Shown: positions 7,924-18,295 of the stretch, piece by piece
Layout of the letters: every line of letters begins with the position of its first letter
How positions within the stretch are numbered: the first letter of the stretch is position 1
NCBI RefSeq assembly: GCF_003313385.1
Contig: NZ_QMHN01000004.1
Span: 436,531-500,530, forward strand
Reading direction: 5' to 3'
Source: Pedobacter chitinilyticus
GTDB lineage: Bacteria; Bacteroidota; Bacteroidia; Sphingobacteriales; Sphingobacteriaceae
DNA: 64,000 nucleotides
The notes under the pieces: generated by a model
The model's database searches: none
Told to the model about the DNA's origin: nothing
Seen by the model: only the letters and a program-made list of their open reading frames with translations
Made by a program: the position numbers and the translations under genes

Positions 7924-10482
7924 TTAAAAGTCAAGTTTAACTCGCGTTCTAATTCCCCACTCAGAAACCTCTGGGTTATTAAGATAGTTAAATCTTTTAA
8001 CCAAATCTACCCTAAGGAACTTGAAAATATTACCTAAACCCACGCTGCCTTCCATATAAGGTTCTTTGTTTAACGAGTAAGTTCTTTGCATCCCATTTTC
8101 ATAAGTAGGCATTTTGTAAATACCTGTATTAGTTTTTTCTGGGTTGTTCTCGTCTCTTAGTCCACCGTAAATGGCTTTAAACGATATAATCTCACGCAGC
8201 TTCAATTTATTTAACAAAGGTATCTTATTTAAGAAAAATCCGTTAAAACTATGGTCAATATTTATACTTGCATAATGATCACTCACAAACTCAAGAAAGT
8301 TCATTAAGTTGTAAGAGTTAAGTTGGTAGGCGTAGGTTTGGTTGGCACGATGTACTGCCAATAAAGGGAAAGGCAATTTTCCGGAAATATAGCCACCTTC
8401 TAAACGCACGTCAGTAAATCCTAATTGCGATACATAAAAACGCTTGTCTATGCTGCCCATAATATTATGGTAATTGTACTCCCCACCTAAAAGACCTTTA
8501 ACGCCCATGGTATATTTTAAATTATAGATAGGGTACCTGTCGATAATAGGCGTACGGTATATTTTACCTTGATAGAACTTTTCGTTTTTAGCGTATCTCA
8601 AGCCCACACTAAACTCGCTAGTGGTTAATCTATTGATGTAAGAATTGCTACTAGCATCACTATAAACAAGTCCACCAGCAGGTGTTTGCGACCATTTTTT
8701 GAAACCCACAGTATAAGAGAAACGATTTTCAAACTCTCTAACATAATCTACACGGTAAAAATCGTTGTAAAGCAACATGTCATTTACACCACGTTTAAAC
8801 GATAGCAAAAAGTTGTCTTCCTGCACAAATTGCAGCTCTTGTCCAGGTATTTTGGTATCTCTTTGGAAACTCGCTCGGATATAGTTTTGAGGGAATTTGT
8901 AAATGGATTTGTTGTTCAGCGAGTAAGTAGCTGATAGGAAGAACTTCCATTTTTCATCCTTAAAGCCATAAGCGGCGTAGTTCTCAAAGTAAAATCTTTT
9001 GCTAAACTCAGGAGTACTTCTTCCGCCCAAACGTAAACGGAAACCTTCTACATTGTTAAAGCTGTAAAATGTATTCACAGGTCCAATTTCATAAGGTCCC
9101 AAGTTTTGATAACCTGCAAACAGCAAGGTTACAATTTGCATGGTACGTTTAAAAGAAGGCAGGTTCTGTAGGGTATCAATATTGCCGTAAATTTTCAGTT
9201 GCTTTTCTGGAATAGTATCCAAGCGGTTTTTCATCCAAAAATCATCCGACCTTTTTTCTGCGCCAGCAAGAATTTCAATTTTCTTACCAGAGAAAACGGT
9301 ATCAGGTATTTCGACGTTGGTTTTGTATTCTTTATAGTTAACGCTACGTTCGCCAGTAAAGCCCAAACCCTTGTTTTTGTTGATTCCGAAATCTGCAATA
9401 AGCGTACTCTTGCTCAAGTAGTAACGTTTATCTACGTTCTTTTCAAAATCTAAATCAATTTGCATTGCCCTTACAAAATTAAGGTTGATGTTCTTGTTCA
9501 CCCCAAATGAAGCCCTTTGTACGGCAAAATTGCCATCCATGGTAATATAGATTTTTCCTTCAAACAACATGTCGCCCTTGTTGCGTGGTGTAAAAGAAAG
9601 CTCAATTACATTAGGTGTTATGTTTTTTAGTGTATCGGTAATGAAGAATTTATAGAACGTTGGCGCAGAATTGGCTATTGGGCTCAAAAAATCGTTGCTC
9701 ATTACTGAGATGTTGTTATCGTAGATATTGATGTTTTGATACATCCTATCGAAATACGCTTTCATCCCTTGATTATCGATGTATCTGTTATCGAATTGCA
9801 CTTGCTTTTCGGCCAATACTACGGTTTTGCTTTTATCTGGAGAGAAACTCAAATACTGGTCGGCAAGTTTTTCTTGGATATAAATAGGGAGTAGGTTTTT
9901 ACCACCAATTTGCGTCGAATCCTGCTCTTGGAAAAGAAACTGATAGTTCCTGAACATGCGTTTGTTCTTGAATTTCTCAGAGATATTGCTCATAGAGAAC
10001 AACATCTTTTCGTATTCTTTATACTGTACAGTTTCGTAGGCTTTAGGCTGGTTCTCGTCTTTGTGTTCAATCACCTGCCTAATCAATTCAACTGCTGGAT
10101 TGTTCTTGTTCGAATATCTTTTTTTACCAGCTATAATAGTCACCTCGTTTAACGATTGGGCATTGGATTTTAAAAGCACATCTACTTTTTGGGTTTGTCC
10201 CACTACAATGTTCTTTACTAAAACCTCATAGCCAACATAGTTAAACTTAAGTTGGTTGTAATCTTCGTTGGTGCTGATTTTGAAATTCCCATCAATATCG
10301 GTTTGGGTGCCAATACGGGTGTCGTTAAAAAAAATCGACACATAAGGGAGCGTTTCCTTAGTCACAGCGTCTCTAACGGTTCCTGTAATGATGGTTTTTT
10401 GGGCAAATGCCGATGATACACCCGTTACAGTAGCACCTAAAAAAATTAGTGCATAAATTAATATTTTATATGTCTTTTTCAT
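7924..10482 (-). CDS. DUF5686 outer-membrane barrel with carboxypeptidase-regulatory-like domain
   Basis: An 852-aa protein with a signal peptide (about 1-27), an N-terminal CarboxypepD_reg-like beta-sandwich (about 30-115, IITGTVRDAVTKETLPYVS), and a long C-terminal region rich in alternating aromatic strands ending in a terminal KLDF, as expected for an outer-membrane beta-barrel of the DUF5686 family. Function is unknown. It is embedded in the lipid operon with 2-3 nt gaps on both sides, so a role in carrying or inserting the inositol sphingolipid into the outer membrane is a reasonable inference. It is not a TonB-dependent receptor: no plug domain is evident. Confidence 0.85.
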   Translation of the reverse strand: MKKTYKILIYALIFLGATVTGVSSAFAQKTIITGTVRDAVTKETLPYVSIFFNDTRIGTQTDIDGNFKISTNEDYNQLKFNYVGYEVLVKNIVVGQTQKVDVLLKSNAQSLNEVTIIAGKKRYSNKNNPAVELIRQVIEHKDENQPKAYETVQYKEYEKMLFSMSNISEKFKNKRMFRNYQFLFQEQDSTQIGGKNLLPIYIQEKLADQYLSFSPDKSKTVVLAEKQVQFDNRYIDNQGMKAYFDRMYQNINIYDNNISVMSNDFLSPIANSAPTFYKFFITDTLKNITPNVIELSFTPRNKGDMLFEGKIYITMDGNFAVQRASFGVNKNINLNFVRAMQIDLDFEKNVDKRYYLSKSTLIADFGINKNKGLGFTGERSVNYKEYKTNVEIPDTVFSGKKIEILAGAEKRSDDFWMKNRLDTIPEKQLKIYGNIDTLQNLPSFKRTMQIVTLLFAGYQNLGPYEIGPVNTFYSFNNVEGFRLRLGGRSTPEFSKRFYFENYAAYGFKDEKWKFFLSATYSLNNKSIYKFPQNYIRASFQRDTKIPGQELQFVQEDNFLLSFKRGVNDMLLYNDFYRVDYVREFENRFSYTVGFKKWSQTPAGGLVYSDASSNSYINRLTTSEFSVGLRYAKNEKFYQGKIYRTPIIDRYPIYNLKYTMGVKGLLGGEYNYHNIMGSIDKRFYVSQLGFTDVRLEGGYISGKLPFPLLAVHRANQTYAYQLNSYNLMNFLEFVSDHYASINIDHSFNGFFLNKIPLLNKLKLREIISFKAIYGGLRDENNPEKTNTGIYKMPTYENGMQRTYSLNKEPYMEGSVGLGNIFKFLRVDLVKRFNYLNNPEVSEWGIRTRVKLDF

Positions 10483-10484
10483 TT

Positions 10485-10859
10485 TTACTGCGTGAAAATG
10501 AATTGCTTCTGCATGAAGTAATTGTAAATAGTACCGATTAACCCAGAAACGAGAATCTTCGAAAGCATATAGTTAATGCTTAAAAAATGAGTGAGTATGT
10601 AAACTCCTGTGGTGACAATGATAAGATTGCCGCACCACACTAAAATATACTTCACAATTTGAGGCCTAATGTCTTTATTGGTAGAATTAAAGACCCAATT
10701 ACGCCCCATGTAGAAGTTTACACAGCCCCCAACAACTGTTCCTGTTACACTCCCTGCAACATACCAAACCCCCAAAAAGCTCACACAAAACCATGTGGTC
10801 AAATAATCAACCAACGTTGCCGTTAGTGATGAAGCTTGTGCTTTTAAAAAGGTTAACAT
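10485..10859 (-). CDS. GtrA-like membrane protein
   Basis: A 124-aa protein with four transmembrane helices of the GtrA/DPMS family, starting MLTFLKAQASSL. Typical features are the LVDYLTTW motif in helix 1, GCVNFYMGRNWVF between helices, and a basic tail (FMQKQFIFTQ). Family members are thought to help move lipid-linked sugars across the inner membrane. An upstream in-frame start would overlap pgpA by about 100 nt and was rejected. The chosen ATG is 5 nt after the pgpA stop. In this operon it may flip an inositol lipid or headgroup precursor. Confidence 0.85.
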   Translation of the reverse strand: MLTFLKAQASSLTATLVDYLTTWFCVSFLGVWYVAGSVTGTVVGGCVNFYMGRNWVFNSTNKDIRPQIVKYILVWCGNLIIVTTGVYILTHFLSINYMLSKILVSGLIGTIYNYFMQKQFIFTQ

Positions 10860-10864
10860 TTTCT

Positions 10865-11320
10865 TTAAAATATGTTGAAGAAAATTATTATTTGCAGGAC
10901 GATGTTTGCATAAATACCCGACAAAACATCGTCGGCCATCACGCCCCATCCACCTGGCCATTTTTCCAGCTTACGAATACCTAAAGGTTTAAGAATGTCG
11001 AAAAATCTGAACAATATTAAACCAGTTACTACGTATTCAATGGTTACTGGAACAAAAAGTAATGAAATGCACATCCCTGCAACTTCATCTATAACCACTC
11101 GGTTATGGTCTTTGCCCCAAAGTACTTCTACTTCATTTGAGCTTCTAATTCCTTGTAAGGTAATTAACAAGGTAATTAAAGCTGGAGCAAGCTTCGGATC
11201 ATATTGGCCTGCCAGGAAAAAGTACCATAAAAGGCAGGTGAAAATAGCGGCATAAGTGCCAGCTCCCTTACCTATATACCCAATTCCCAGGCTGGTTGAT
11301 ATGATTTTGTGAAATATCAC
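10865..11320 (-). CDS. pgpA: Phosphatidylglycerophosphatase A family, candidate phosphatidylinositol-phosphate phosphatase
   Basis: A 151-aa membrane phosphatase of the PgpA family. The diagnostic stretch is GKDHNRVVIDEVAGM with conserved acidic residues, preceded by the GIGYIGKGAGTYA loop. Four hydrophobic segments are visible. The classical substrate is phosphatidylglycerophosphate. Here, followed directly by gtrA and co-oriented with a CDP-alcohol transferase and inositol phosphate synthase, dephosphorylation of phosphatidylinositol phosphate fits better. The sequence alone does not decide between the two. Confidence 0.85.
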   Translation of the reverse strand: MIFHKIISTSLGIGYIGKGAGTYAAIFTCLLWYFFLAGQYDPKLAPALITLLITLQGIRSSNEVEVLWGKDHNRVVIDEVAGMCISLLFVPVTIEYVVTGLILFRFFDILKPLGIRKLEKWPGGWGVMADDVLSGIYANIVLQIIIFFNIF

Positions 11321-11473
11321 GGTTTCAATTTCTCAGGTTTTAAAGTAATTCACTTTCTATTTTTAAACGTCGCAAAACTATGGAAACTTTTTTTAAACCT
11401 AAAGTTTCCGCACAAGTTTTTTGAGTGTCAAAGAGTAAATTACAATTTGCAGACAAAAAGATAATGGTTTGGA

Positions 11474-11511
11474 AAACAGCTTAAGTAGCATCGAATCTAC
11501 CTAAGCTGTTT
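11474..11511 (-). terminator. Hairpin after ino1
   Basis: Fifteen-nt arms AAACAGCTTAAGTAG (11474-11488) and CTACCTAAGCTGTTT (11497-11511) with one non-Watson-Crick position and a short T-tract on the minus strand. It may end or attenuate the transcript after the inositol phosphate synthase, separating it from the pgpA operon. Confidence 0.55.
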
Positions 11512-11548
11512 CGCTCTTTGGGCCTACAAAACCCTCAATTTTATTTAA

Positions 11549-12862
11549 CTAGTTTTCTTCGTAATAATCAAGTCCCAAATGAGTGATTAACTCTTCACCC
11601 ATGATGTAACGTAATGTATTATGTAATTTTTCTAATTGTTTAAAGATGTCGTTCTCTGGACGTAATCCTTCTTTAGTTTGAGGAGATTTCAAGTAGAAAG
11701 ATAACCACTCTTGAATACCACTCATGCCAGCACGTTTAGCTAAGTCAGAGAATAAAGCCAAGTCTAAAACGATAGGTGCAGCTAAGATAGAGTCGCGGCA
11801 CAAGAAGTTAATCTTGATTTGCATTTTGTAACCCATCCATCCGAAGATATCGATGTTGTCCCAGCTCTCTTTGTTATCACCGTGAGGAGGATAGTAGTTG
11901 ATACGGATTTTGTGGTACATATCACCATACAAATCAGGGTTTTGCTCTGGCTTGAAGATATCTTCCAATACTCCTAATTTAGATACTTCTTTAGTTTTGA
12001 AGTTATCAGGGTCATCCAATACCAAACCATCACGGTTACCTAAAATGTTGTCAGAGAACCAACCACGTACACCTAATGAACGTGCCATTAAACCTGGTGC
12101 CAAAACAGTTTTCATTAAGGTTTGACCAGTTTTAAAATCTTTACCAGCTACTGGCGTTTGAGTTTGTTTAGCCAACTCTAACATTGCAGGAATATCTACC
12201 GTTAAGTTAGGCGCTCCGTTTGCATAAGCATAGCCTAATTTCAACGCTGCATAAGCATAAATCATACTTGGTGCAATGTTCGCGTCGTTGTCTTTTAAGC
12301 CTTGCTCAAAAGCAGCCAAAGTTTGGTGAACAGCGCTTGGCTCTAAATAAATCTCTGTAGAACCGCACCATACCAATACGATACGCTCGCAATTGTTTTT
12401 AGCTTTAAAGTCTTTGATATCTTCAATTACTTGTTGTGCTAAATCCCATTTTGTAGCAGCTTCTTTAACGTAAGTTCCGTCTAAATTTTTAACGTAGTTT
12501 TTGTCGAATGCAGCTTTGTAAGGTTTGATGGCTTCTAACTCATCTTTGATGTCATACAAAAGATGACCATCAATAACCTTTGCTTTCATTGCAGCATCGT
12601 ACACATTGTCTTCATACACATCCCAACCACCAAATGCTAAGTCTTCTAATTTCGCTAGGGGAACAAAGTCTTTAATTAAGGGCTCGTTATTGTCTGTTCT
12701 TTTACCAACACGGATAGTTCCCATTTGTGTTAAAGAACCAATAGGTTTAGATAGACCTCTTCTAGCAGCAACTACACCAGCAATCATGGTAGTAGCTACA
12801 GCACCTAGGCCAGGCATCATGATACCTAATTTCCCATTAGCTCCTTCTACTTGCTTTTTCAT
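11549..12862 (-). CDS. ino1: Inositol-3-phosphate synthase
   Basis: Converts glucose 6-phosphate to myo-inositol 3-phosphate using bound NAD. The Rossmann nucleotide motif GLGAVATTMIAG is at about residues 18-30. Other family blocks are present (VLVWCGSTEIY; SNDILGN-like DNILGN; KIRINYYPPHGDNKESWDN). Length 437 aa matches prokaryotic and Bacteroidota MIPS enzymes. Its position between the ceramide genes and the phosphatidylinositol genes supplies the inositol arm of the pathway. A hairpin follows, and about 110 nt of AT-rich DNA separates it from the reductase upstream. Confidence 0.95.
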   Translation of the reverse strand: MKKQVEGANGKLGIMMPGLGAVATTMIAGVVAARRGLSKPIGSLTQMGTIRVGKRTDNNEPLIKDFVPLAKLEDLAFGGWDVYEDNVYDAAMKAKVIDGHLLYDIKDELEAIKPYKAAFDKNYVKNLDGTYVKEAATKWDLAQQVIEDIKDFKAKNNCERIVLVWCGSTEIYLEPSAVHQTLAAFEQGLKDNDANIAPSMIYAYAALKLGYAYANGAPNLTVDIPAMLELAKQTQTPVAGKDFKTGQTLMKTVLAPGLMARSLGVRGWFSDNILGNRDGLVLDDPDNFKTKEVSKLGVLEDIFKPEQNPDLYGDMYHKIRINYYPPHGDNKESWDNIDIFGWMGYKMQIKINFLCRDSILAAPIVLDLALFSDLAKRAGMSGIQEWLSFYLKSPQTKEGLRPENDIFKQLEKLHNTLRYIMGEELITHLGLDYYEEN

Positions 12863-12971
12863 TATTGTTATTTATTATGTGTTTATTCTATTTAATTTTT
12901 ATGTTATAAGTATTAAGTTCTAAGTTTTACGTTTGCTAGGTACTTATTACCTACAACTTAAAACCTATGAC

Positions 12972-13964
12972 TTATTTCAACCAATGATTTGCTTTGTACC
13001 ACTTCACGGTTTCAACTAAACCTTTCTCCAAATTATATTGAGGCTCAAACTGCAGGTCTCTTTTCAAGTTTTCGATATTGCAGGCCCAATTGGGGGCGGT
13101 TAGCTCTTTTATTTTTTCTTTGTTTATCGTTGGCGTTTTGCTACTTCTGGCATAAATGGTATCCATAAAACCAGCTAAACCTTTGATGATCCCCAAAGGA
13201 ATGTGCACTTTTAGCGTTTTTTTGTGCAGTGCTTTTTTTAAGCCCTCGGCTAAAGCATACCTATCGTAGGTCAAACCATCGGTAATGTTGTAGGTTTTGT
13301 GCACAATATCCGATTTCAACAAGCGAATAATGATCTCTGCCAAATCCTTTACATAAATGAAGCTCAACTGTTGGTTAAATCTTCCAATGTAAGGTTCCAA
13401 TCCGCTGTTAATAGTTTTGAAAATGATAAAAATGTCCTTCTCTCTCGGACCATATACGGCAGTCGGTCTAACAATAACCAAAGGCAAATTTTCAATCTCC
13501 TTAAGATGTTCTTCTGCCAATTTTTTGCTTAACCCGTAAAAGGTAATGGGCTGGGCAATGGCATCGTCACCAATGGTGGTGTTGAAATCAGCAATTGGAC
13601 CGATGGCCGCTAGGCTACTTACAAATACAAATTTTTCGACGGTATAATTTACCAGCGACGCCGCTAGCGCCAAGTTTCTGCTGTATTCGGCATTAACCCT
13701 GTTGTATTCTTGTAAGGTTTTAGCTTTGGTGGTTCCAGCAGCATGTATAATATAAGCGTACTGCTTGTCTTCCAATGCTGCTTTGAGTTCATCAACTGCA
13801 CTAAAGTTTAATTGAACGTAGTTAACATTTAACCCTTTAAGGTGGGAGACATTGCTATTAGGACGTACAGCTGCGTATACCTCTAAGCCGCATTCAATTG
13901 CCGTAACAATTAAATGATAGCCCACAAATCCGCTTGCGCCTGTAATCAATACCTTTTTGCTCAT
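12972..13964 (-). CDS. NAD-dependent epimerase/dehydratase family protein, candidate 3-ketosphinganine or ketoceramide reductase (CerR-like)
   Basis: Extended short-chain dehydrogenase of 330 aa with TGASGFVG at residues 8-14, catalytic Y143-x3-K147 (YGLSK) and the SSLAAIGP strand. In Caulobacter an SDR of this epimerase-like class (CerR) reduces the 3-keto group during ceramide synthesis and is encoded near spt and the GNAT-type ceramide synthase. The same trio stands side by side here, which is the basis for this call. It lies 41 nt downstream of the ceramide synthase gene. A nucleotide-sugar epimerase is the alternative reading from fold alone. Confidence 0.8.
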   Translation of the reverse strand: MSKKVLITGASGFVGYHLIVTAIECGLEVYAAVRPNSNVSHLKGLNVNYVQLNFSAVDELKAALEDKQYAYIIHAAGTTKAKTLQEYNRVNAEYSRNLALAASLVNYTVEKFVFVSSLAAIGPIADFNTTIGDDAIAQPITFYGLSKKLAEEHLKEIENLPLVIVRPTAVYGPREKDIFIIFKTINSGLEPYIGRFNQQLSFIYVKDLAEIIIRLLKSDIVHKTYNITDGLTYDRYALAEGLKKALHKKTLKVHIPLGIIKGLAGFMDTIYARSSKTPTINKEKIKELTAPNWACNIENLKRDLQFEPQYNLEKGLVETVKWYKANHWLK

Positions 13965-14005
13965 GTCTCTTTATCACACTTGCTCTTTATAGCTTTAGTG
14001 CTTGC

Positions 14006-15127
14006 TTATATTGCTTTTTCCAGTATCCTGTATTCTCGGTAAAGTTTGCCGCCTATGTTTTCAATCGGACGGTTCACCATATCGTTATCTTCCAAAGTCC
14101 AGCTCGCTTCTGCATATTGGAAATTTCTTGCTTTAAATGCTTTGATGATTCTACCGTACAAACAAGCTTCAATACCTAATTTTCTGTAGCCATCAACTAC
14201 GCCCAACAATAAAATACGAATGCCGTTGATTTTCTTTTTACCCAACAACAGTTTCAATAAACCAGTAGGGAATAAGCGACCTTTTTTAATTTTAATAAGG
14301 ATTTGGTTGATGTCTGGAATGGCTAGTGCAAAACCCACTAATTTGCCATCCTGTTCTGCGATGTAGCAGAAATCAGTATCCAAAACCATTTTTAAATCTT
14401 TGGCGGTATAGTCAAATTCCTTGTCGGTCATTGGTACAAAACCCAGGTTTTTGTCCCAAGCGCTGTTGTACACTTCCCTCAAAGCGGCAGCCTCTTCCTT
14501 AAATTTTTTAAGGTTAATTTTTCTGATGATGATATTGCTTCTTTTCAGCCTGTTTTCCAGCCCTTCTAATAAGCTTACCGATCTGTCATTGTAATTCCCT
14601 GCAGTGTATTTGTAAGCTCTTAAATCTACCTTTTTGGTAAAACCGAAATCTTCCAATAATGGTAGGTAATAGGGCGCATTGTAAGGCATCATAGCTACTG
14701 GTGGTCCATCAAAGCCTGTAACTAACAAGCCGCAGATATCATTGGTAGAGAAATTTACAGGCCCCATTATCGAAGTTTGTCCGTTCTCTTTTAGCCAGTT
14801 TTGTGCTGCATCTAATAATAATTTGCTAACCGCCTTATCGTCAATAGTGTCAAAAAAACCAAAGAAACCTTCTTTTACGTTTTTAATGGTGTTGTGGTTG
14901 CCATTGATAATGGCGGCAACTCTGCCCACTATCTTTTCGCCCTCTACCGCTAAAAACAATTGCATTTTAGCATGGTCGTGAAAAGGGTGTTTGCCTGGGG
15001 TTAACATATCACGTTGAGCAATATGCAATTCAGGCACGTAAAAAGGGTCGTTCTTATAAAGCTCGTGCGGAAAATCGATGAACTTTGCTAACAGTTTTTT
15101 GTCTGTTACGGGTAAAATTTGTGCCAT
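14006..15127 (-). CDS. GNAT-fold acyltransferase, candidate bacterial ceramide synthase (bCerS)
   Basis: A 373-aa protein with two GNAT-like halves (about 1-170 and 190-373), much larger than a plain acetyltransferase. Motifs include NDPFYVPEL near the N terminus, GPVNFSTND in the middle, and LLGVVDGYRKLGIEACLY with EASWTLEDND near the C terminus. Bacterial ceramide synthases belong to this family and N-acylate sphinganine or ketosphinganine, unlike eukaryotic Lass/CerS proteins. The ATG at 15127 is 1 nt after the spt stop. An ATG at 15145 overlapping spt is the alternative. Direct linkage to spt is the strongest support. Confidence 0.85.
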   Translation of the reverse strand: MAQILPVTDKKLLAKFIDFPHELYKNDPFYVPELHIAQRDMLTPGKHPFHDHAKMQLFLAVEGEKIVGRVAAIINGNHNTIKNVKEGFFGFFDTIDDKAVSKLLLDAAQNWLKENGQTSIMGPVNFSTNDICGLLVTGFDGPPVAMMPYNAPYYLPLLEDFGFTKKVDLRAYKYTAGNYNDRSVSLLEGLENRLKRSNIIIRKINLKKFKEEAAALREVYNSAWDKNLGFVPMTDKEFDYTAKDLKMVLDTDFCYIAEQDGKLVGFALAIPDINQILIKIKKGRLFPTGLLKLLLGKKKINGIRILLLGVVDGYRKLGIEACLYGRIIKAFKARNFQYAEASWTLEDNDMVNRPIENIGGKLYREYRILEKAI

Positions 15128-15128
15128 T

Positions 15129-16777
<1,649 letters not shown>

Positions 16778-17674
16778 ATGATGCACAAGGTAGAACAGAG
16801 GTGCTTAGAAGAAGGCCTCATTAACGGTGGTAACATGAATGTGCTTACCAGCGCTGAAATTAAACCTTTTATGACTTTTAACGAGCCGTTTAGGTCTAAT
16901 TCCTTTGCAGTAATTGTAGTGCAGAAAGGTTCCTTTGTTTTTCAGAACAATTTCGTGAAGAACTGTATGAAGGCAAAAGACGTGTATTTAGTTACTCCTG
17001 GTAGCCTGTGCGAGCTGTATGAAATGTCTGATGACTTTGAATTTATCAGCATGGGTTTTAAGAAAGAATACCTGAAGGAACAAGGAGTTTTTTTGAATGG
17101 AGCCGAAATTGTGCATTTGTTTTCTACTGATTTAGTGCATAAGTTTTCTTTGAACGACGAAGAGTTTGAGGACCTGGTTTTTTCGCTAAAGTCCTTAAAA
17201 AAGAAAATCAACCTGCCAGAGACCACTCCTCATTTTAAAGATGTAGTGCGTCACAGTTTCATTTCGGTGCTTTACGAAATCCTTATTGTGTATAGCAAGT
17301 ACCGTGTTTTTATTCCTGTGAAATTGAATAGGCAAGAGGAACTCACTACCAACTTCCTTAATTTGCTAAGCGAAAACTTTAAAAGTGAAAAGCAGGTACA
17401 GCATTACGCCAAACAGCTGTTCGTTACTTCTAGGCATTTGTCACAAGTGGTGAAAACCGTAACAGGCAAAACTGCGGGCGAAATTATTGATGAAATGGTA
17501 ATTAACGAAGCAAAAGTGCTGCTTTCTTCTCATTTGATGAATGTTTCGCAGGTAGCAGATGAATTGCGTTTCAGTGACCAATCTTTTTTTGGGAAATTTT
17601 TCAAAAAATATACAGGCATTTCACCCTCAGTTTACAAATCAAATAGTACAGTGGCCGTTAATCCGCCATTTTGA
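16778..17674 (+). CDS. AraC family transcriptional regulator
   Basis: A 298-aa regulator. The N-terminal 165 residues form a cupin-like sensing domain. The C-terminal about 100 residues are the double helix-turn-helix of AraC/XylS (VQHYAKQLFVTSRHLSQVV, then VSQVADELRFSDQSFFGKFF and KKYTGISPSVYKS). It is transcribed away from spt with 440 nt between them, so it is a candidate regulator of the sphingolipid genes. No effector can be inferred. It lacks any enzyme or receiver domain. Confidence 0.9.
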   Translation: MMHKVEQRCLEEGLINGGNMNVLTSAEIKPFMTFNEPFRSNSFAVIVVQKGSFVFQNNFVKNCMKAKDVYLVTPGSLCELYEMSDDFEFISMGFKKEYLKEQGVFLNGAEIVHLFSTDLVHKFSLNDEEFEDLVFSLKSLKKKINLPETTPHFKDVVRHSFISVLYEILIVYSKYRVFIPVKLNRQEELTTNFLNLLSENFKSEKQVQHYAKQLFVTSRHLSQVVKTVTGKTAGEIIDEMVINEAKVLLSSHLMNVSQVADELRFSDQSFFGKFFKKYTGISPSVYKSNSTVAVNPPF

Positions 17675-17845
17675 TAAAAATAGGGGATTAAAAGTGGTGT
17701 TTTTTACCGAAATGTTAAAAAAAGCTACAGGCTGGAAATTGGGATTTGGAAGGCTTTTTGTAGTAAATGTAAAATAGTAAATAAAACTTCAATTTTATTA
17801 CATAATTTTTTGATTTTAAGCACTAAATTTGCGAAAATTTAAGCT

Positions 17846-18250
17846 ATGAAAACATCAGAAATAACTTACACTGGCGACTTAAGAACTACTTCAATACACG
17901 TGAAGTCGGGTAAGGAAATTATTACCGATGCGCCAACAGATAACCAAGGAAAAGGGGAGGCTTTTTCGCCAACCGATTTATTGGCTACTTCTTTAGGCAA
18001 TTGCATGCTGACCATTGTGGGCATTGCGGCAAGAAATCATGGTTTTAATATTGATGGAACTAAAGCGGAAATCACCAAAGTAATGGCCGAAAATCCGCGT
18101 AGGGTGAGTGAGATACACGTTGAACTTCATTTTCCAGACAACAACTACACGGAAAAGGAAAAAGCAATTATTGAAAGGTCAGCTAAAACCTGTCCAGTGG
18201 CGTATAGCCTACACCCTGATATTAAGCAAGAAATAACGTTTAGTTATTAG
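17846..18250 (+). CDS. OsmC family peroxiredoxin-like protein
   Basis: A 134-aa OsmC/Ohr fold protein with both peroxidatic-type cysteines in family context (SLGNCMLTIVG and AKTCPVAYSLHP). Members reduce organic hydroperoxides or act in related thiol chemistry. The YhfA/OsmC-like branch rather than Ohr is suggested by the short length and motif details. It stands 46 nt upstream of mqo in the same direction and may share its transcript. Confidence 0.9.
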   Translation: MKTSEITYTGDLRTTSIHVKSGKEIITDAPTDNQGKGEAFSPTDLLATSLGNCMLTIVGIAARNHGFNIDGTKAEITKVMAENPRRVSEIHVELHFPDNNYTEKEKAIIERSAKTCPVAYSLHPDIKQEITFSY

Positions 18251-18280
18251 CATATTCTCCTGCTGACTACCGCAGGTATT

Positions 18281-18288
18281 TATATTTG
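18281..18288 (+). promoter_or_regulatory. -7-like box upstream of mqo
   Basis: TATATTTG fits TAnnTTTG and ends 7 nt before the mqo ATG. No TTTG is seen at the expected -33 distance, so the call is tentative. Confidence 0.35.
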
Positions 18289-18295
18289 GTTTAAA

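Noticed and set aside
10860..10961. N-terminal extension of the GtrA-like gene
   Set aside because: It would overlap pgpA by about 100 nt and lacks family similarity; the ATG at 10859 gives the canonical N terminus.
10865..11320. Plain phosphatidylglycerol-synthesis role for pgpA
   Set aside because: Not excluded, but the gene is embedded with Ino1 and a CDP-alcohol transferase in a lipid operon, so a phosphatidylinositol-phosphate role was preferred and marked as inference.
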